The position numbers and the translations under genes were made by a program. Below, in pieces: positions 16,850-26,079 of a stretch of 64,000 bases of DNA. Positions within the stretch are counted from its first letter, which is position 1; the number at the start of each line of letters is the position of its first letter. Source of the DNA: Paenibacillus mendelii (GTDB taxonomy: Bacteria; Bacillota; Bacilli; Paenibacillales; Paenibacillaceae); assembly GCF_024498075.1 (NCBI RefSeq), contig NZ_JANHOF010000002.1:292431-356430 (forward strand). Direction: 5' to 3'. The notes under the pieces are model-generated. The model was not told where the DNA came from. It was given only the letters and a program-made list of their open reading frames with translations, and did not search any database.

Positions 16850-17734
16850 TTGTTGACCGCTGACCGCCGACGGCTCGTCCATCACCTGCTGCGTGCAGGG
16901 ATACTAGCCGGATTCGCGATGTACATTGTGCATCTTGTACGCAATGACAGCATCACCTTATACATCGCCCCCCGGATGGTTCTCTATGTTAAGCTATCGG
17001 CTATTGGCCTGTACGCTGCCGCCGTGTATCAGCTGTATGCTGCTCTTCAGGCCGGGACGGGGAGAAAGGCCGCCGATTGCGATTGCGATCACGAGCCTCC
17101 CGCTTCGCTCTGGAAGAATATCATCATCTATGGCCTATTCTTATTTCCGCTCACGATCGGCTTCCTCCTTCCGGATGGAACGTTAGGCAGCTCAATGGCT
17201 GCGAAGAAAGGATTTACCTTTTCCATTGAATCCTCGCTTACCGAAACGGCGCCAGCGCCAACGACCGGCCCGCTGACAGAGCAGCAGCTTAACGCCCTCT
17301 TCCCGGCCGAAGAATTCACGGAATCTCTTGCCGAATATGCGAAGAAGTTATATCTGCAAGATGAAATTATCGTTCCGGAGAAGCAATATATTGAAACTTT
17401 ATCGACGCTCGAGCTCTACCGCCCTCATTTTATCGGCAAAACGATTGTGATCAGCGGTTTCGTTTATCGGCAGGAGGGGATGACGAGGGATCAGTTCGCG
17501 GTCAGCCGTTTTGTCATGAACTGCTGCTCTGCAGATGCAATGCCATATGGAATGATGGCGTCTGCCCCGAGCGCGGCAGCCTACAGCAACGACTCCTGGG
17601 TGACTGTACGCGGCACACTAACCGAGATCAGCTATAACAATCAGATGATCCTGCAGCTGGATGTGAAGCATATGGAGGTCATCGATGCGCTTGATGCGCC
17701 TTATGTATACCCGGACTATAATTTCGACCTGTAG
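16850..17734 (+). CDS. TIGR03943-family membrane protein (YcgQ-like), permease partner
   Basis: This 294-residue protein has two or three N-terminal helices, a short Cys/Asp/His cluster (DCDCDH near residue 78), another helix and a long extracytoplasmic domain. That domain contains GKTIVISGFVYRQEG, VSRFVMNCCSADAMPYG and VTVRGTLTEI, the family signature including a conserved CC pair. TTG start with AAAGGAG. It is always linked to YraQ/YcgR permeases; together they probably form a transporter complex. The CDCDH cluster hints at metal binding, which is inference. Confidence 0.87.
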   Translation: MLTADRRRLVHHLLRAGILAGFAMYIVHLVRNDSITLYIAPRMVLYVKLSAIGLYAAAVYQLYAALQAGTGRKAADCDCDHEPPASLWKNIIIYGLFLFPLTIGFLLPDGTLGSSMAAKKGFTFSIESSLTETAPAPTTGPLTEQQLNALFPAEEFTESLAEYAKKLYLQDEIIVPEKQYIETLSTLELYRPHFIGKTIVISGFVYRQEGMTRDQFAVSRFVMNCCSADAMPYGMMASAPSAAAYSNDSWVTVRGTLTEISYNNQMILQLDVKHMEVIDALDAPYVYPDYNFDL

Positions 17735-17784
17735 CCGCCCTTAAGCTGGAAAAAAATACATACCCATCTTTTGTATCCGCAATC

Positions 17785-17813
17785 GCATAAAAGGTACCAA
17801 CGCGACCATACTA
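17785..17813 (+). promoter_or_regulatory. Likely sigma-G promoter of the second SASP gene
   Basis: GCATA and CATACTA are 17 nt apart, ending about 25 nt before the SASP start. This is a good match to forespore promoters. Confidence 0.65.
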
Positions 17814-17837
17814 AGGGTACACAAGGGGGTGAACAAG

Positions 17838-18065
17838 ATGGCAGGACAATCCCGCAGCAGCAACTCGCTCGTTGTACCTCAAGCAAGCGCAGCTCTAGAT
17901 CAAATGAAATACGAAGTAGCCCAAGAGCTCGGCATTCAAATCCCGCAGGACGGCTACTATGGCTACATGGCAACTCGTGATGCAGGAGCCCTTGGTGGAT
18001 ATATCACTCGCAAGCTCGTTCAGATCGCTGAACAACAGCTTGCAGGCAGCAATTTCACCCGCTAA
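17838..18065 (+). CDS. Alpha/beta-type small acid-soluble spore protein
   Basis: This 75-residue SASP has the protease-site region KYEVAQELGIQIP and the DNA-binding block RDAGALGGYITRKLVQIAEQQ. The ATG at 17838 is chosen over GTG 17829, because GGGGGTG lies upstream and the protein then aligns end to end with its paralogue at 13450. It coats forespore DNA. A terminator follows. Confidence 0.95.
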   Translation: MAGQSRSSNSLVVPQASAALDQMKYEVAQELGIQIPQDGYYGYMATRDAGALGGYITRKLVQIAEQQLAGSNFTR

Positions 18066-18129
18066 ATCGAGTCTACTTAGACCCTATAGAAATTTAGGTG
18101 TGATACTTATAAATTCTATAAGGTGCACA

Positions 18130-18163
18130 AAAATGCTGCCCATTTGTTGGACAGCATTTTTTG
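18130..18163 (+). terminator. Rho-independent terminator
   Basis: An AAATGCTG/CAGCATTT stem is followed by a T-run, after the second SASP gene. Confidence 0.75.
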
Positions 18164-18187
18164 TGTGCTTATCAAGCTATTCATCCG

Positions 18188-18604
18188 TTATGGGGTTTCT
18201 CGTAGTGCCTGCTGCCCATACTTCGGTTGATAGCGGAACATCCCGTTGGCCAAATTATAATTAGATTCGAACATAATACTCGCCGACCAAGCGCCCGTAC
18301 TCGAACGGACTGAAAAATCGTAAAGGATTTCACCGTGTGTCCAATTTCGCTTAAGCTTTAGCGAATCAATCGCCATCTGTCTGAAAGACTGTGCCTGTGC
18401 CGGCGTCATTCCTTGCTCAGTTGATTTGTCACCGATTTGTCCATTGCGGCTTTCGATTGGGTTGTGACGAATCCCGTATTTGCCGACTGTGTTATTACGA
18501 ATATGTATGAAGACTGTACCTGCTGCCGAGTGAAGAAGCTCCTCCTCTAATTGACGAAACACGTAATCCACTTGCCGGGCCAATGATGTTGTCTCTAAAT
18601 TCAT
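18188..18604 (-). CDS. Conserved protein of unknown function
   Basis: This 138-residue soluble protein has no signal peptide. It starts at ATG preceded by AGGTGA. It has a helical N-terminus (LARQVDYVFRQLEEELL), a beta segment TVFIHIRNNTVGKYGIRH, and a C-terminal beta-rich part WSASIMFESNYNLANGMFRYQP. I do not recognise a family. It stands alone between a SASP terminator and a chemoreceptor gene, transcribed in the opposite direction to both. Confidence 0.7.
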   Translation of the reverse strand: MNLETTSLARQVDYVFRQLEEELLHSAAGTVFIHIRNNTVGKYGIRHNPIESRNGQIGDKSTEQGMTPAQAQSFRQMAIDSLKLKRNWTHGEILYDFSVRSSTGAWSASIMFESNYNLANGMFRYQPKYGQQALRETP

Positions 18605-18870
18605 AAGCTTTCACCTCATGAGATCCTCTTTTTTTATCTGGCTGCTACGAAATACGTGTCTGCAGTCCCATTATAGGACAGTTAAATAGTTCTATCAACA
18701 CATTTTTTACAAAATTCTTACACATTCGACTTATTTATCTGGTTCTGGCGACATATATAAGTATTTTTCGTCGGTCTTTCGACTTGAACCGATTGTATTA
18801 GACGAATATAGACAAATATTGGGGCGGTGATATAATAAGAGAATATTCCAATAAAAGGGGAGCATTCCAG

Positions 18871-20130
18871 ATGCAATGGTTTCATTCCTTATCTATCCGT
18901 AACAAGCTTTTGGTTGGCTGTTATACGATTGTAAGTATTTTTTCGATTCTCCTGCTGCTCACGCTTCTGATCTCGGGCGGGTCGATCATAGCGGGGCTCA
19001 TCGTCATTGCTGCTGCCGCCGTCATTACCTTTCCTCTAGTGGGCGTCATCGAGAGAGCGCTTACATCCTCAATTGAGGAAATCTCCACCATTGCATTCGG
19101 CATTGCCAAAGGCGACTTTTCACAGCGTGTAGACGTTTCATCCTCCTCCTCACTTGGAGAACTAGGTCATTCCTTCAACAGCATGGTCGACAAATTACGC
19201 GATATTTTGAAAGAAACGACAAATATTTCCCGCATCGTTAATGATGCGAGCCGGAACATCTTTGAGAAGAATAAGAGCTTGAAGCAGGTTATGGAGCAGG
19301 TAGGCGCTTCCGCAGGCGAGCTTGCGACCGGAGCCAATGAGATTTCCGAGGATGTCGGCGAGATGGCCGATTCGATTCGGGAGATTGAGGACAAGGTTAG
19401 CTCCTATGCCCATTCAACCAAGGAGATGAATAACCGTTCCGACCATACGCTTGCGCTCGTCGAGAGAGGCCGGCAAGCGGTTGAAAGCCAGTCGGTCGGC
19501 ATGAAACGCAATGTAGAGGCGACCTCTAATGTTGCGGCTACGATCGAGGAGCTCGCGCGTCAAGCGGAAGGAATTTCCTCCATTACCCGGACAATCTCCG
19601 ACCTGGCTGAGCAAACGAACCTGCTGTCGCTCAATGCCTCTATCGAAGCGGCCCGGGCTGGTGAGCATGGACGCGGCTTCGCCATCGTCGCACAAGAAGT
19701 GCGCAAGCTCGCCGAAGAATCGACCTCATCGACGAAGGAAGTATTCGGGCTTGTCCGCAGCATCGACCAAGGCGTCAAGCAGGCGATTCAGAATATCCAA
19801 GTAAACGAAGAAGTTGTACAGCACCAGACGGTTATGCTGCGCGAATCGGAGCATATTTTTGGTGAAATCGTCTCCAGCGTCCATTTCATATCGGAACTGA
19901 TCAGCCAATTCTCCAGCGAAAGCGATGCGATGCTGGAGAGCGCAAGAAAAATTTCCGGCGCTATTCAGAATATCTCGGCAATCACTCAGCAATCGGCAGC
20001 GGGGACTGAACAAGTATCTGCGTCGATGAATGAACAAATCACTTCAGTACAAGAGGTAGTCGACGAGACCGAGAAGATGCAGCAGATCGTCATGCAGCTT
20101 CAGCGGACGATCTCCATTTTTAAAGTATAG
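18871..20130 (+). CDS. Methyl-accepting chemotaxis protein without an extracellular sensor domain
   Basis: This 419-residue chemoreceptor has two closely spaced membrane helices (about residues 16-37 and 39-58) with almost no loop between them, so there is no periplasmic-type ligand domain. HAMP (residues about 60-110) and a long coiled-coil signalling domain follow. The hairpin tip [28 protein letters not shown] binds CheA and CheW. It would sense an internal or membrane-state signal or work in mixed arrays. It stands alone with its own promoter region and terminator. Confidence 0.93.
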   Translation: MQWFHSLSIRNKLLVGCYTIVSIFSILLLLTLLISGGSIIAGLIVIAAAAVITFPLVGVIERALTSSIEEISTIAFGIAKGDFSQRVDVSSSSSLGELGHSFNSMVDKLRDILKETTNISRIVNDASRNIFEKNKSLKQVMEQVGASAGELATGANEISEDVGEMADSIREIEDKVSSYAHSTKEMNNRSDHTLALVERGRQAVESQSVGMKRNVEATSNVAATIEELARQAEGISSITRTISDLAEQTNLLSLNASIEAARAGEHGRGFAIVAQEVRKLAEESTSSTKEVFGLVRSIDQGVKQAIQNIQVNEEVVQHQTVMLRESEHIFGEIVSSVHFISELISQFSSESDAMLESARKISGAIQNISAITQQSAAGTEQVSASMNEQITSVQEVVDETEKMQQIVMQLQRTISIFKV

Positions 20131-20192
20131 CGTACAAGCCCTTCCCCATCGGTACGATTACTGCAGCAAGAAAACAGCAGCCCTGAAGCGAG

Positions 20193-20227
20193 CCCCCGGA
20201 ATTGCGGAAGCAAATCCGGGGGTTCTT
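20193..20227 (+). terminator. Rho-independent terminator
   Basis: A CCCCCGGA/TCCGGGGG stem is followed by TTCTT, after the chemoreceptor gene. Confidence 0.7.
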
Positions 20228-20352
20228 GCATGCGCGGAGCGGCCTTATCCACGCTCATGAATCACACGCGGCAGCTTCGTTCGTTGCTGGCTGTGGTAAT
20301 ATGTAACCATAGTTTATAATGAGAAGGAAACTTGGAAAGGATGGATATCCTA

Positions 20353-21396
20353 ATGAACAAACAACCTCTGATGAAGGCAGTAGGCCTCCTGCGCTATCTC
20401 CCCATCGATCAACCTGAGAGCTTAATTGATGTGACCCTTCCAAAGCCCGTACCCGTAGGACGCGATCTGCTTGTGAAGGTAATGGCTGTTTCCGTCAATC
20501 CGGTCGATACGAAAGTTCGTTCACCAAAGGACCATTCGGAGAAGGAGCCGCGTATTCTCGGCTTTGATGCCGCCGGTGTTGTCGAGCTTGCCGGTCCTGA
20601 CTGCACTCTGTTCAAGCCCGGCGACGAGGTCTACTATTCCGGCAGCATTGCACGCTCCGGCAGCAACAGCGAATTTCAATTGGTGGATGAGCGGATTGTC
20701 GGATTCAAGCCCGCAGCGCTCGATTTCGCCGAAGCAGCCGCCCTTCCTTTAACGGGCATTACAGCTTGGGAGGCGCTGTATGACCGGCTTGGCATCTCCG
20801 GCCAACAGGAAGTCAACCGTCACAAAACGATTCTCATCATCGGTGCGGCCGGCGGAGTCGGTTCCATCGCCACGCAGCTTGCGTCTCATGCGGAATTAAC
20901 CGTAATCGGTACGGCGTCGCGTCCGGAAACGGTCGAATGGGCTAAACGTCATGGTGCAGCCCATGTCATCGATCACTATGAGCCTCTTGCGCCGCAATTG
21001 AAAGCGCTCGGTTATCCGCATGTAAACTACATTCTATGCTTGAACGATACCGATCGTTATTGGGCGCAAATGGCCGAGGTTATTGCTCCTCAAGGTATGA
21101 TATGCTCCATCGTGGAAACAAAGGAGCCGGTCAACATTAGCCTGCTCAAAAATAAGAGTGCTGCATTTGTCTGGGAATTCATGTTCACGCGGGCTATGTA
21201 CGAAACCCCTGATATGGTTCAGCAGCATCACCTGCTTAACCGGATCTCGGAGCTTGTCGACGACGGGACTTTACATACGACATTGACAGAGCGCATATCC
21301 CCTATTCATGCCGCTAATCTTCGTCTTGCTCACGCAAAGCTTGAAGCAGGCAGCATGATTGGGAAGCTTGTGGTGGAAGGCTGGGGTGAAGAATGA
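20353..21396 (+). CDS. Zinc-type alcohol dehydrogenase-like NADPH:quinone reductase
   Basis: This MDR-superfamily oxidoreductase is about 347 residues. It has a GroES-like N-terminal fold (VSVNPVDTKVR, GFDAAGVVE, GDEVYYSG) and a Rossmann domain with IIGAAGGVGSIATQLA. No catalytic zinc Cys/His set is seen, so it is of the QOR type. The start is uncertain: TTG 20332, ATG 20341 and ATG 20353 are in frame, and 20353 has AAAGGA upstream. It overlaps the next gene by 4 nt (ATGA), so the two are translationally coupled. Confidence 0.88.
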   Translation: MNKQPLMKAVGLLRYLPIDQPESLIDVTLPKPVPVGRDLLVKVMAVSVNPVDTKVRSPKDHSEKEPRILGFDAAGVVELAGPDCTLFKPGDEVYYSGSIARSGSNSEFQLVDERIVGFKPAALDFAEAAALPLTGITAWEALYDRLGISGQQEVNRHKTILIIGAAGGVGSIATQLASHAELTVIGTASRPETVEWAKRHGAAHVIDHYEPLAPQLKALGYPHVNYILCLNDTDRYWAQMAEVIAPQGMICSIVETKEPVNISLLKNKSAAFVWEFMFTRAMYETPDMVQQHHLLNRISELVDDGTLHTTLTERISPIHAANLRLAHAKLEAGSMIGKLVVEGWGEE

Positions 21397-22391
21397 CAGC
21401 ATCGTTTCGAGCACTCGTCGTTAACAGGTCCGAAGACGGAACCATTGACGCCCATGTTCAACAAATGACGTCCCAAGACCTTCCGCCTGGCGACGTCACC
21501 ATACGCGTCCATTATTCAAGCGTTAACTATAAAGATGCATTAGCGGTTTCTCCGAACGGCCGCATCGTCAAGAGCTACCCCATCATCCCCGGCATCGATT
21601 TGGCCGGAATCGTCACGGAATCCCGCGACGAACGCTATCTGCCGGGCGACGAGGTGATCGTCACCGGATATGAGCTGGGCATCTCCCATCATGGCGGCTT
21701 CAGCGAATTTGCCAGGGTCCGCGGCGACTGGATCGTTCCCCTTCCGCGAGGTCTTACGCTGCAAGAGGCGATGGCGCTCGGAACGGCGGGCTTTACGGCG
21801 GCGTTGTCCATTCACCGTCTGGAAGCAAATGGGCTTACTCCTTCACAAGGGGCCGTGCTTGTCACGGGAGCAACTGGCGGCGTCGGCAGCCTGGCTGTGT
21901 CCATGCTTGCCCGTGCCGGCTACGAGATTGCAGCGGCTACAGGAAAAGAGAATCGTCATGATTATTTGCGCAATCTGGGAGCGGCAGATATCCTTCCACG
22001 TTCAGAGCTCACTCCCAACAATCCTCCTCCTCTTAACAAACAGCGATGGGCGGCCGCGATTGATCCGGTCGGCGGACATTCACTGGCCTATATTCTGAGC
22101 ACGATCCAATACGGTGGCTCCGTTGCGGTAAGCGGATTAACCGGAGGCACGGAATTGCCGACCACCGTTTATCCGTTTATATTGCGAGGCGTCAATCTGC
22201 TGGGCATCGATTCTGTCTATTGCCCGGAGCCGACAAGACGCCAGCTGTGGGAGCGGATGGCGGAGGAACTCAAGCCAGCCGGACTATTGTCAACGATCAG
22301 CAAGGTCATTACACTCGCAGAGGTTCCTGCTGTCATCCAGGAAATGCTAGCCGGCGCTCATCTGGGAAGAACGATCGTGAAGCTGGATTAA
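21393..22391 (+). CDS. YhdH/YhfP-family (acrylyl-CoA reductase-type) quinone oxidoreductase
   Basis: This 332-residue MDR enzyme begins with the YhdH hallmarks VNYKDALA and IPGIDLAGIV. It continues with ALGTAGFTAALSIHRLE and the nucleotide site VTGATGGVGSLAVSML, then GIDSVYCP. YhdH/AcuI proteins reduce acryloyl-CoA or quinones with NADPH. It overlaps the preceding MDR gene by 4 nt, which implies a shared function, possibly in detoxifying reactive unsaturated carbonyls. That is inference. Confidence 0.9.
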   Translation: MTASFRALVVNRSEDGTIDAHVQQMTSQDLPPGDVTIRVHYSSVNYKDALAVSPNGRIVKSYPIIPGIDLAGIVTESRDERYLPGDEVIVTGYELGISHHGGFSEFARVRGDWIVPLPRGLTLQEAMALGTAGFTAALSIHRLEANGLTPSQGAVLVTGATGGVGSLAVSMLARAGYEIAAATGKENRHDYLRNLGAADILPRSELTPNNPPPLNKQRWAAAIDPVGGHSLAYILSTIQYGGSVAVSGLTGGTELPTTVYPFILRGVNLLGIDSVYCPEPTRRQLWERMAEELKPAGLLSTISKVITLAEVPAVIQEMLAGAHLGRTIVKLD

Positions 22392-22421
22392 CAACGAAGC
22401 TGTGATGAATTTCAGTCCATA

Positions 22422-22460
22422 TAGAAGAAGCGCCTGCCGATTCGGCAGACGCTTCTTCTG
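22422..22460. terminator. Bidirectional terminator
   Basis: An 18-bp hairpin (AGAAGAAGCG and CTGCCGA arms, one bulge) sits between the convergent YhdH-like and SGNH genes. Confidence 0.75.
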
Positions 22461-22468
22461 TATGGGTG

Positions 22469-23134
22469 CTATGCCAAGCCTGTATTGTAATCGAAACCGA
22501 CAGCATTCAGGAATGCACGTGCCAGTAATGTATGGCCCGTAATGTTCGGATGAACACGGTCCCATGCGATTGACGCCGGATACATATGCTCGAGCAATCG
22601 GTTGAATGACGCTTGCGTATCAACGAACAATGCGCCGTGCTTGGCAGCAATTCGTTTGACAACTTCGCCGTATTGATCCATTGCAGCGCGCATCTGATCG
22701 GACGGATTCGGCTCGATGTAGAACGGAGTCATCAGAACAAGTCCCTTCAGAAGGGGCTTGGTACGGACGACGAGCTCTTCGAGCGTCTGTTCATATTCCT
22801 CCAGCTTTACGTGAATCTCGGTCTGGAGAGGCAAATCGAACTGCCGCCATACATCATTGGTCCCAATCATGATGGAGAGACAGTCCGGCTTCAAGTCCAG
22901 TACGTCGGTCTGCCAACGATTCTTCAAATCCTTGACCGTATTCCCGCTGCAGCCCATATTAATAACGCGGATGCTGCGCTCCGGATAAGCCGCGTTCAGC
23001 AGCCCGTCCACAATGGACACATAGCCTTTGCCCATTGCTCCCCACAAGCCTTCGCCTACCGGTCTTGCACGCTCGCAGTCCGTGATTGAATCGCCGATCA
23101 TGACCAATTTATCGTTCTTGCCGATTTGCAGCAT
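22469..23134 (-). CDS. SGNH/GDSL-family hydrolase
   Basis: This 221-residue esterase has the blocks MIGDSITD (catalytic Ser16), the oxyanion Gly in NMGCSGNTV, IMIGTNDVW and the Asp-x-x-His pair in WDRVHPN. No signal peptide is present, so it acts inside the cell. Family members deacylate sugars, lipids or xylo-oligosaccharides. It lies 25 nt downstream of an acetyl-esterase in the same direction. The pair may remove acetyl groups from imported oligosaccharides. Confidence 0.92.
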   Translation of the reverse strand: MLQIGKNDKLVMIGDSITDCERARPVGEGLWGAMGKGYVSIVDGLLNAAYPERSIRVINMGCSGNTVKDLKNRWQTDVLDLKPDCLSIMIGTNDVWRQFDLPLQTEIHVKLEEYEQTLEELVVRTKPLLKGLVLMTPFYIEPNPSDQMRAAMDQYGEVVKRIAAKHGALFVDTQASFNRLLEHMYPASIAWDRVHPNITGHTLLARAFLNAVGFDYNTGLA

Positions 23135-23159
23135 GTATAATGACTCCCTTCCGCGCTAT

Positions 23160-24122
23160 CTATTCTTGTAAGAAAAACTGGATGAACTTATCGCTTAGGC
23201 CCGGCAAGCCTTCGTGTCCGAAATCGGGGTAGATTTCCAGACGCTTGGATGACGTGATCTTGTTATAGGCTGCAAATTGCGTCGATGGCGGGCATACAGT
23301 GTCCATTAGGCCCACACCCATTACAACATCACCCTTAATGCGGCCGGCAAGATGCTGAATATCGATGTAGCCCAGTCTCGTGAAAATTTCATCCTCCCGC
23401 TTATGCTGCGGGTCGAAGAACCGAAAATAGGTGCGCAGCTCCGCATAAGCATCCTTAGCCAAATCCATCTCCCATACGCGCCGGTAGTCGCTCAAGAACG
23501 GAAACACCGTCGCAACCTTACGAATGCGAGGCTCCAGGGACGCACAAGCGATTGTAAGCGCTCCCCCTTGCGAGCCGCCTGTCGCGTAAACCTGTGTCTC
23601 ATCCACTTCCGGCATGTCCATTGCGATTGCGGCCAGCTGCGCCGTATCGAGGAAGATATGACGGAACAGGAGATTATCCGGTACATCGTCGTCCAAGCCG
23701 CGGATGATATGCCCGTGATGCGTATTCCCTTTCACACCGCCGCTATCCTCTGAACTTCCTCCTTGCCCGCGGCAATCCATTGCAAATACAGAAAAACCAA
23801 GCGAGACGAACGCCAGCCGCTCACTCCAATTCCCGGCATTGCCCGTGTAGCCGTGAAACTCTACGATAGCCGGATGCGGCTCACTAATGCCGCGTGGACG
23901 GGCATATTTGACATGAATACGCGCACCGCGGACACCCGTAAAGTAAAGGTCGAAGCATTCGGCTGAAGGGGTTTGAAATTCACTTGGCACCAGCTCGATC
24001 TGCGGATCCGTTCCACGCATCTCCGCAAGCGCGCGGTCCCAGTACGCGTCAAAGTCGTCAGGACGCGGATTGGTTCCAGTATACGCTTGCAATTGGTCAA
24101 GGGGCATATCGATTGTAGGCAT
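23160..24122 (-). CDS. Acetylxylan esterase / cephalosporin-C deacetylase family protein
   Basis: This 320-residue alpha/beta hydrolase of carbohydrate esterase family 7 carries the signature MDCRGQGGSS, the nucleophile elbow GGSQGGALT, and MDTVCPPSTQFAAYN with the charge-relay Asp and the terminal DFGHEGLP His. The ATG at 24122 is preferred over GTG 24128 because AGGAGAG sits 6-8 nt before it. Such enzymes deacetylate imported xylo-oligosaccharides in the cytoplasm. It forms an operon with the SGNH hydrolase. Confidence 0.93.
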   Translation of the reverse strand: MPTIDMPLDQLQAYTGTNPRPDDFDAYWDRALAEMRGTDPQIELVPSEFQTPSAECFDLYFTGVRGARIHVKYARPRGISEPHPAIVEFHGYTGNAGNWSERLAFVSLGFSVFAMDCRGQGGSSEDSGGVKGNTHHGHIIRGLDDDVPDNLLFRHIFLDTAQLAAIAMDMPEVDETQVYATGGSQGGALTIACASLEPRIRKVATVFPFLSDYRRVWEMDLAKDAYAELRTYFRFFDPQHKREDEIFTRLGYIDIQHLAGRIKGDVVMGVGLMDTVCPPSTQFAAYNKITSSKRLEIYPDFGHEGLPGLSDKFIQFFLQE

Positions 24123-24305
24123 GTTCACTCTCCTCTGGTATTCGGTTCATCCCTCATGTTAAGGCTTCATTCTTCTTGTGTAAAGATGTTAATTTCCATA
24201 AGCTGTGCGGCTTCTGATTCGGGAATTGATGCATGATCGGTTCTGGATCGTGGAAAAATGGATAGACGTTTGTACATAGCTTGTTGAAAAGGGGGAGAGC
24301 CTGCA

Positions 24306-25205
24306 ATGTTTGCGAAGAGCCGAATATGGAAACGGGCTGCTCTGGTCCTCATGATACTGATTCTAGGCACCGCCGATAACGTGTCTTTGCTTGCAGCCCG
24401 GAACGAATCGCCTCCAGTGCCGCATCCCTCGGTCAGCAAGCAGACACCTGCATTGGCGGAGCTGAAGAAATCCGAAGCTGCGGATAGACGCGGTAACCGT
24501 AAGCGGAATCAACGCAATACACAAGCACAGCGCCCCCTATCCTGGGTGAAGCTGCAGCAGCTTTATCCAGGCGCATTCTACATAGGCGGACCGCGTAAGC
24601 CAAGAATGGTCACGCTCACCTTCGACGATGTGCCGGATATGAACTATACGCCGAAGGTTCTCGATATTCTGGCAAAATATAAAGTGCGTGCCACCTTTTT
24701 CGTTGTAGGTTCAAGAGCCCGTGCTTATCCTTCCATTGTGCGGCGGATGCAAAGAGAAGGCCATATGATCGGAAACCATTCCTACAGTCATCCGGTGTTC
24801 TCACGAATCTCGTTACAGCAATTCCAGCAGCAGGTCATGCGGACGGATGCCCTATTACGTCCGCTCATTGGCTACAGTCCCAAGCTCATCAGACCGCCGT
24901 ACGGGGAAATACTGCCGAAGCAAATTGAATGGGCACAGAGTAAGGGATTTGTGATCGTGAATTGGAATGTCGATTCAGAAGATTGGAGAAGCTTAGACAG
25001 CAATCGCATCCTAATCAACATTAAGCGTACGCTTCAGCCGGGATCCATTATTCTTCAGCATGCGGGCGGCGGGCAGGGACAAGATCTATCTGGAACGATC
25101 AATGCTCTTCCCCGCCTTATCCGTATGCTGCGAAGCAAGGGGTATCAGATCGTCACACTGCCCGAGCTTCTTAACCGTCCCGTTGCGCGCCAGACCTACC
25201 GCTGA
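24306..25205 (+). CDS. Polysaccharide deacetylase (NodB domain), secreted or membrane-anchored
   Basis: This 299-residue protein has an N-terminal hydrophobic signal/anchor (residues 10-21), a basic linker (about 55-75) and a NodB homology domain. Motif 1 reads TFDDVPD (Asp107 base, Asp108 metal) with Val replacing the usual Gly. Motif 2 is HSYSH (His158, His162) and motif 3 RPPYGE. DSEDW and ILQH follow. All metal and catalytic residues are retained, so deacetylation of peptidoglycan or another surface glycan is likely. The ribosome site is GGGGGAG. It stands alone with a terminator. Confidence 0.92.
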   Translation: MFAKSRIWKRAALVLMILILGTADNVSLLAARNESPPVPHPSVSKQTPALAELKKSEAADRRGNRKRNQRNTQAQRPLSWVKLQQLYPGAFYIGGPRKPRMVTLTFDDVPDMNYTPKVLDILAKYKVRATFFVVGSRARAYPSIVRRMQREGHMIGNHSYSHPVFSRISLQQFQQQVMRTDALLRPLIGYSPKLIRPPYGEILPKQIEWAQSKGFVIVNWNVDSEDWRSLDSNRILINIKRTLQPGSIILQHAGGGQGQDLSGTINALPRLIRMLRSKGYQIVTLPELLNRPVARQTYR

Positions 25206-25227
25206 TGCAGCAGCATGAATAAATAGC

Positions 25228-25267
25228 AAAACGGCGTTCTCCCTTAAGAGGGGAGAGCGCCGTTTTA
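25228..25267. terminator. Bidirectional terminator
   Basis: The arms AAAACGGCG-TTCTCCC and GGGAGAG-CGCCGTTTT give A/T flanks on both sides, between convergent genes. Confidence 0.8.
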
Positions 25268-25315
25268 TGAATGAGCCACAGCTGTATGAATGAGCCAAAA
25301 GTAAATCGTTAAGTA

Positions 25316-25984
25316 TTATTCCAATATGAAGACGTTGACGTATTGGTAGCCGAAGGTTCTGGCCTGCTGCTGCGAATGCGGAACGTAGATATCGATCCGA
25401 TTGCCTTTGATGGCGCCTCCCATGTCGGACGCTACCATAATCATACCGCCTAATGGCAAGCCATTGTAATCGTAACCAGTGACATAAACTTTGCTTCCTA
25501 ACGGAATACGCTCAGGATCCACCGCAATCGTTCCAAGCTTGAGCGGGTTACCAAAGTAGTCTACCGCTCCCCAGCCGCCGTTCTCTGAAGCTGCTGAAGT
25601 ATACGCACTCGCTTTTACCTGGAATGCATCCGAGTAATTGAATACGCGTCCGCCAATATTGAGCATATCGCTATCAGACGCTTGGTCCGCAGACGCCGCC
25701 TTCATCGTGCTGATGGTATTTGGTTTTGTCGCAGCCGCTGTCTTCACCGTGCCGCCGCTCGGAATGGATATGTTCAGTCCGGCATAAATGTTCTTCGCAC
25801 TCACCTTTGGATTTGCTTTCATCAGCGAATCAACCGTGACGCCATAACGTTGTGATAGCTTCCAGAACGTATCGCCGTCGCTCGCTTTGTGATTCGTTGC
25901 CGCACTAGCGGCGCCTACATGTGCAAAGAGGGTCAAGCTAAGCACTGCTGCTGCCGTGCTTTTTTTCCAGTTCCAATTCTTCAA
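25316..25984 (-). CDS. LysM and 3D-domain cell-wall protein (YocH-like)
   Basis: This 222-residue secreted protein has a signal peptide ending ASA and one LysM motif (SDGDTFWKLSQRYGV...ISIP) for peptidoglycan binding. A C-terminal 3D domain shows the three Asp strands (GTIAVDPERIPLGSKVYV, ASDMGGAIKGNRIDIYV). 3D domains are the lytic-transglycosylase-like fold of MltA/Rpf relatives, so it probably remodels peptidoglycan. The start is TTG with AGGAGG upstream. A c-di-AMP riboswitch lies in its leader, the classical location for this class in Bacillales. Confidence 0.93.
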   Translation of the reverse strand: MKNWNWKKSTAAAVLSLTLFAHVGAASAATNHKASDGDTFWKLSQRYGVTVDSLMKANPKVSAKNIYAGLNISIPSGGTVKTAAATKPNTISTMKAASADQASDSDMLNIGGRVFNYSDAFQVKASAYTSAASENGGWGAVDYFGNPLKLGTIAVDPERIPLGSKVYVTGYDYNGLPLGGMIMVASDMGGAIKGNRIDIYVPHSQQQARTFGYQYVNVFILE

Positions 25985-26079
25985 AACGTGTCGTCCTCCT
26001 TCAGTTTACGGATACGCGCCGTCATTCACGACGCTCGTTTCCGTCATCGCGAACAGATTAGAATCAATCCGTTCAAGCA

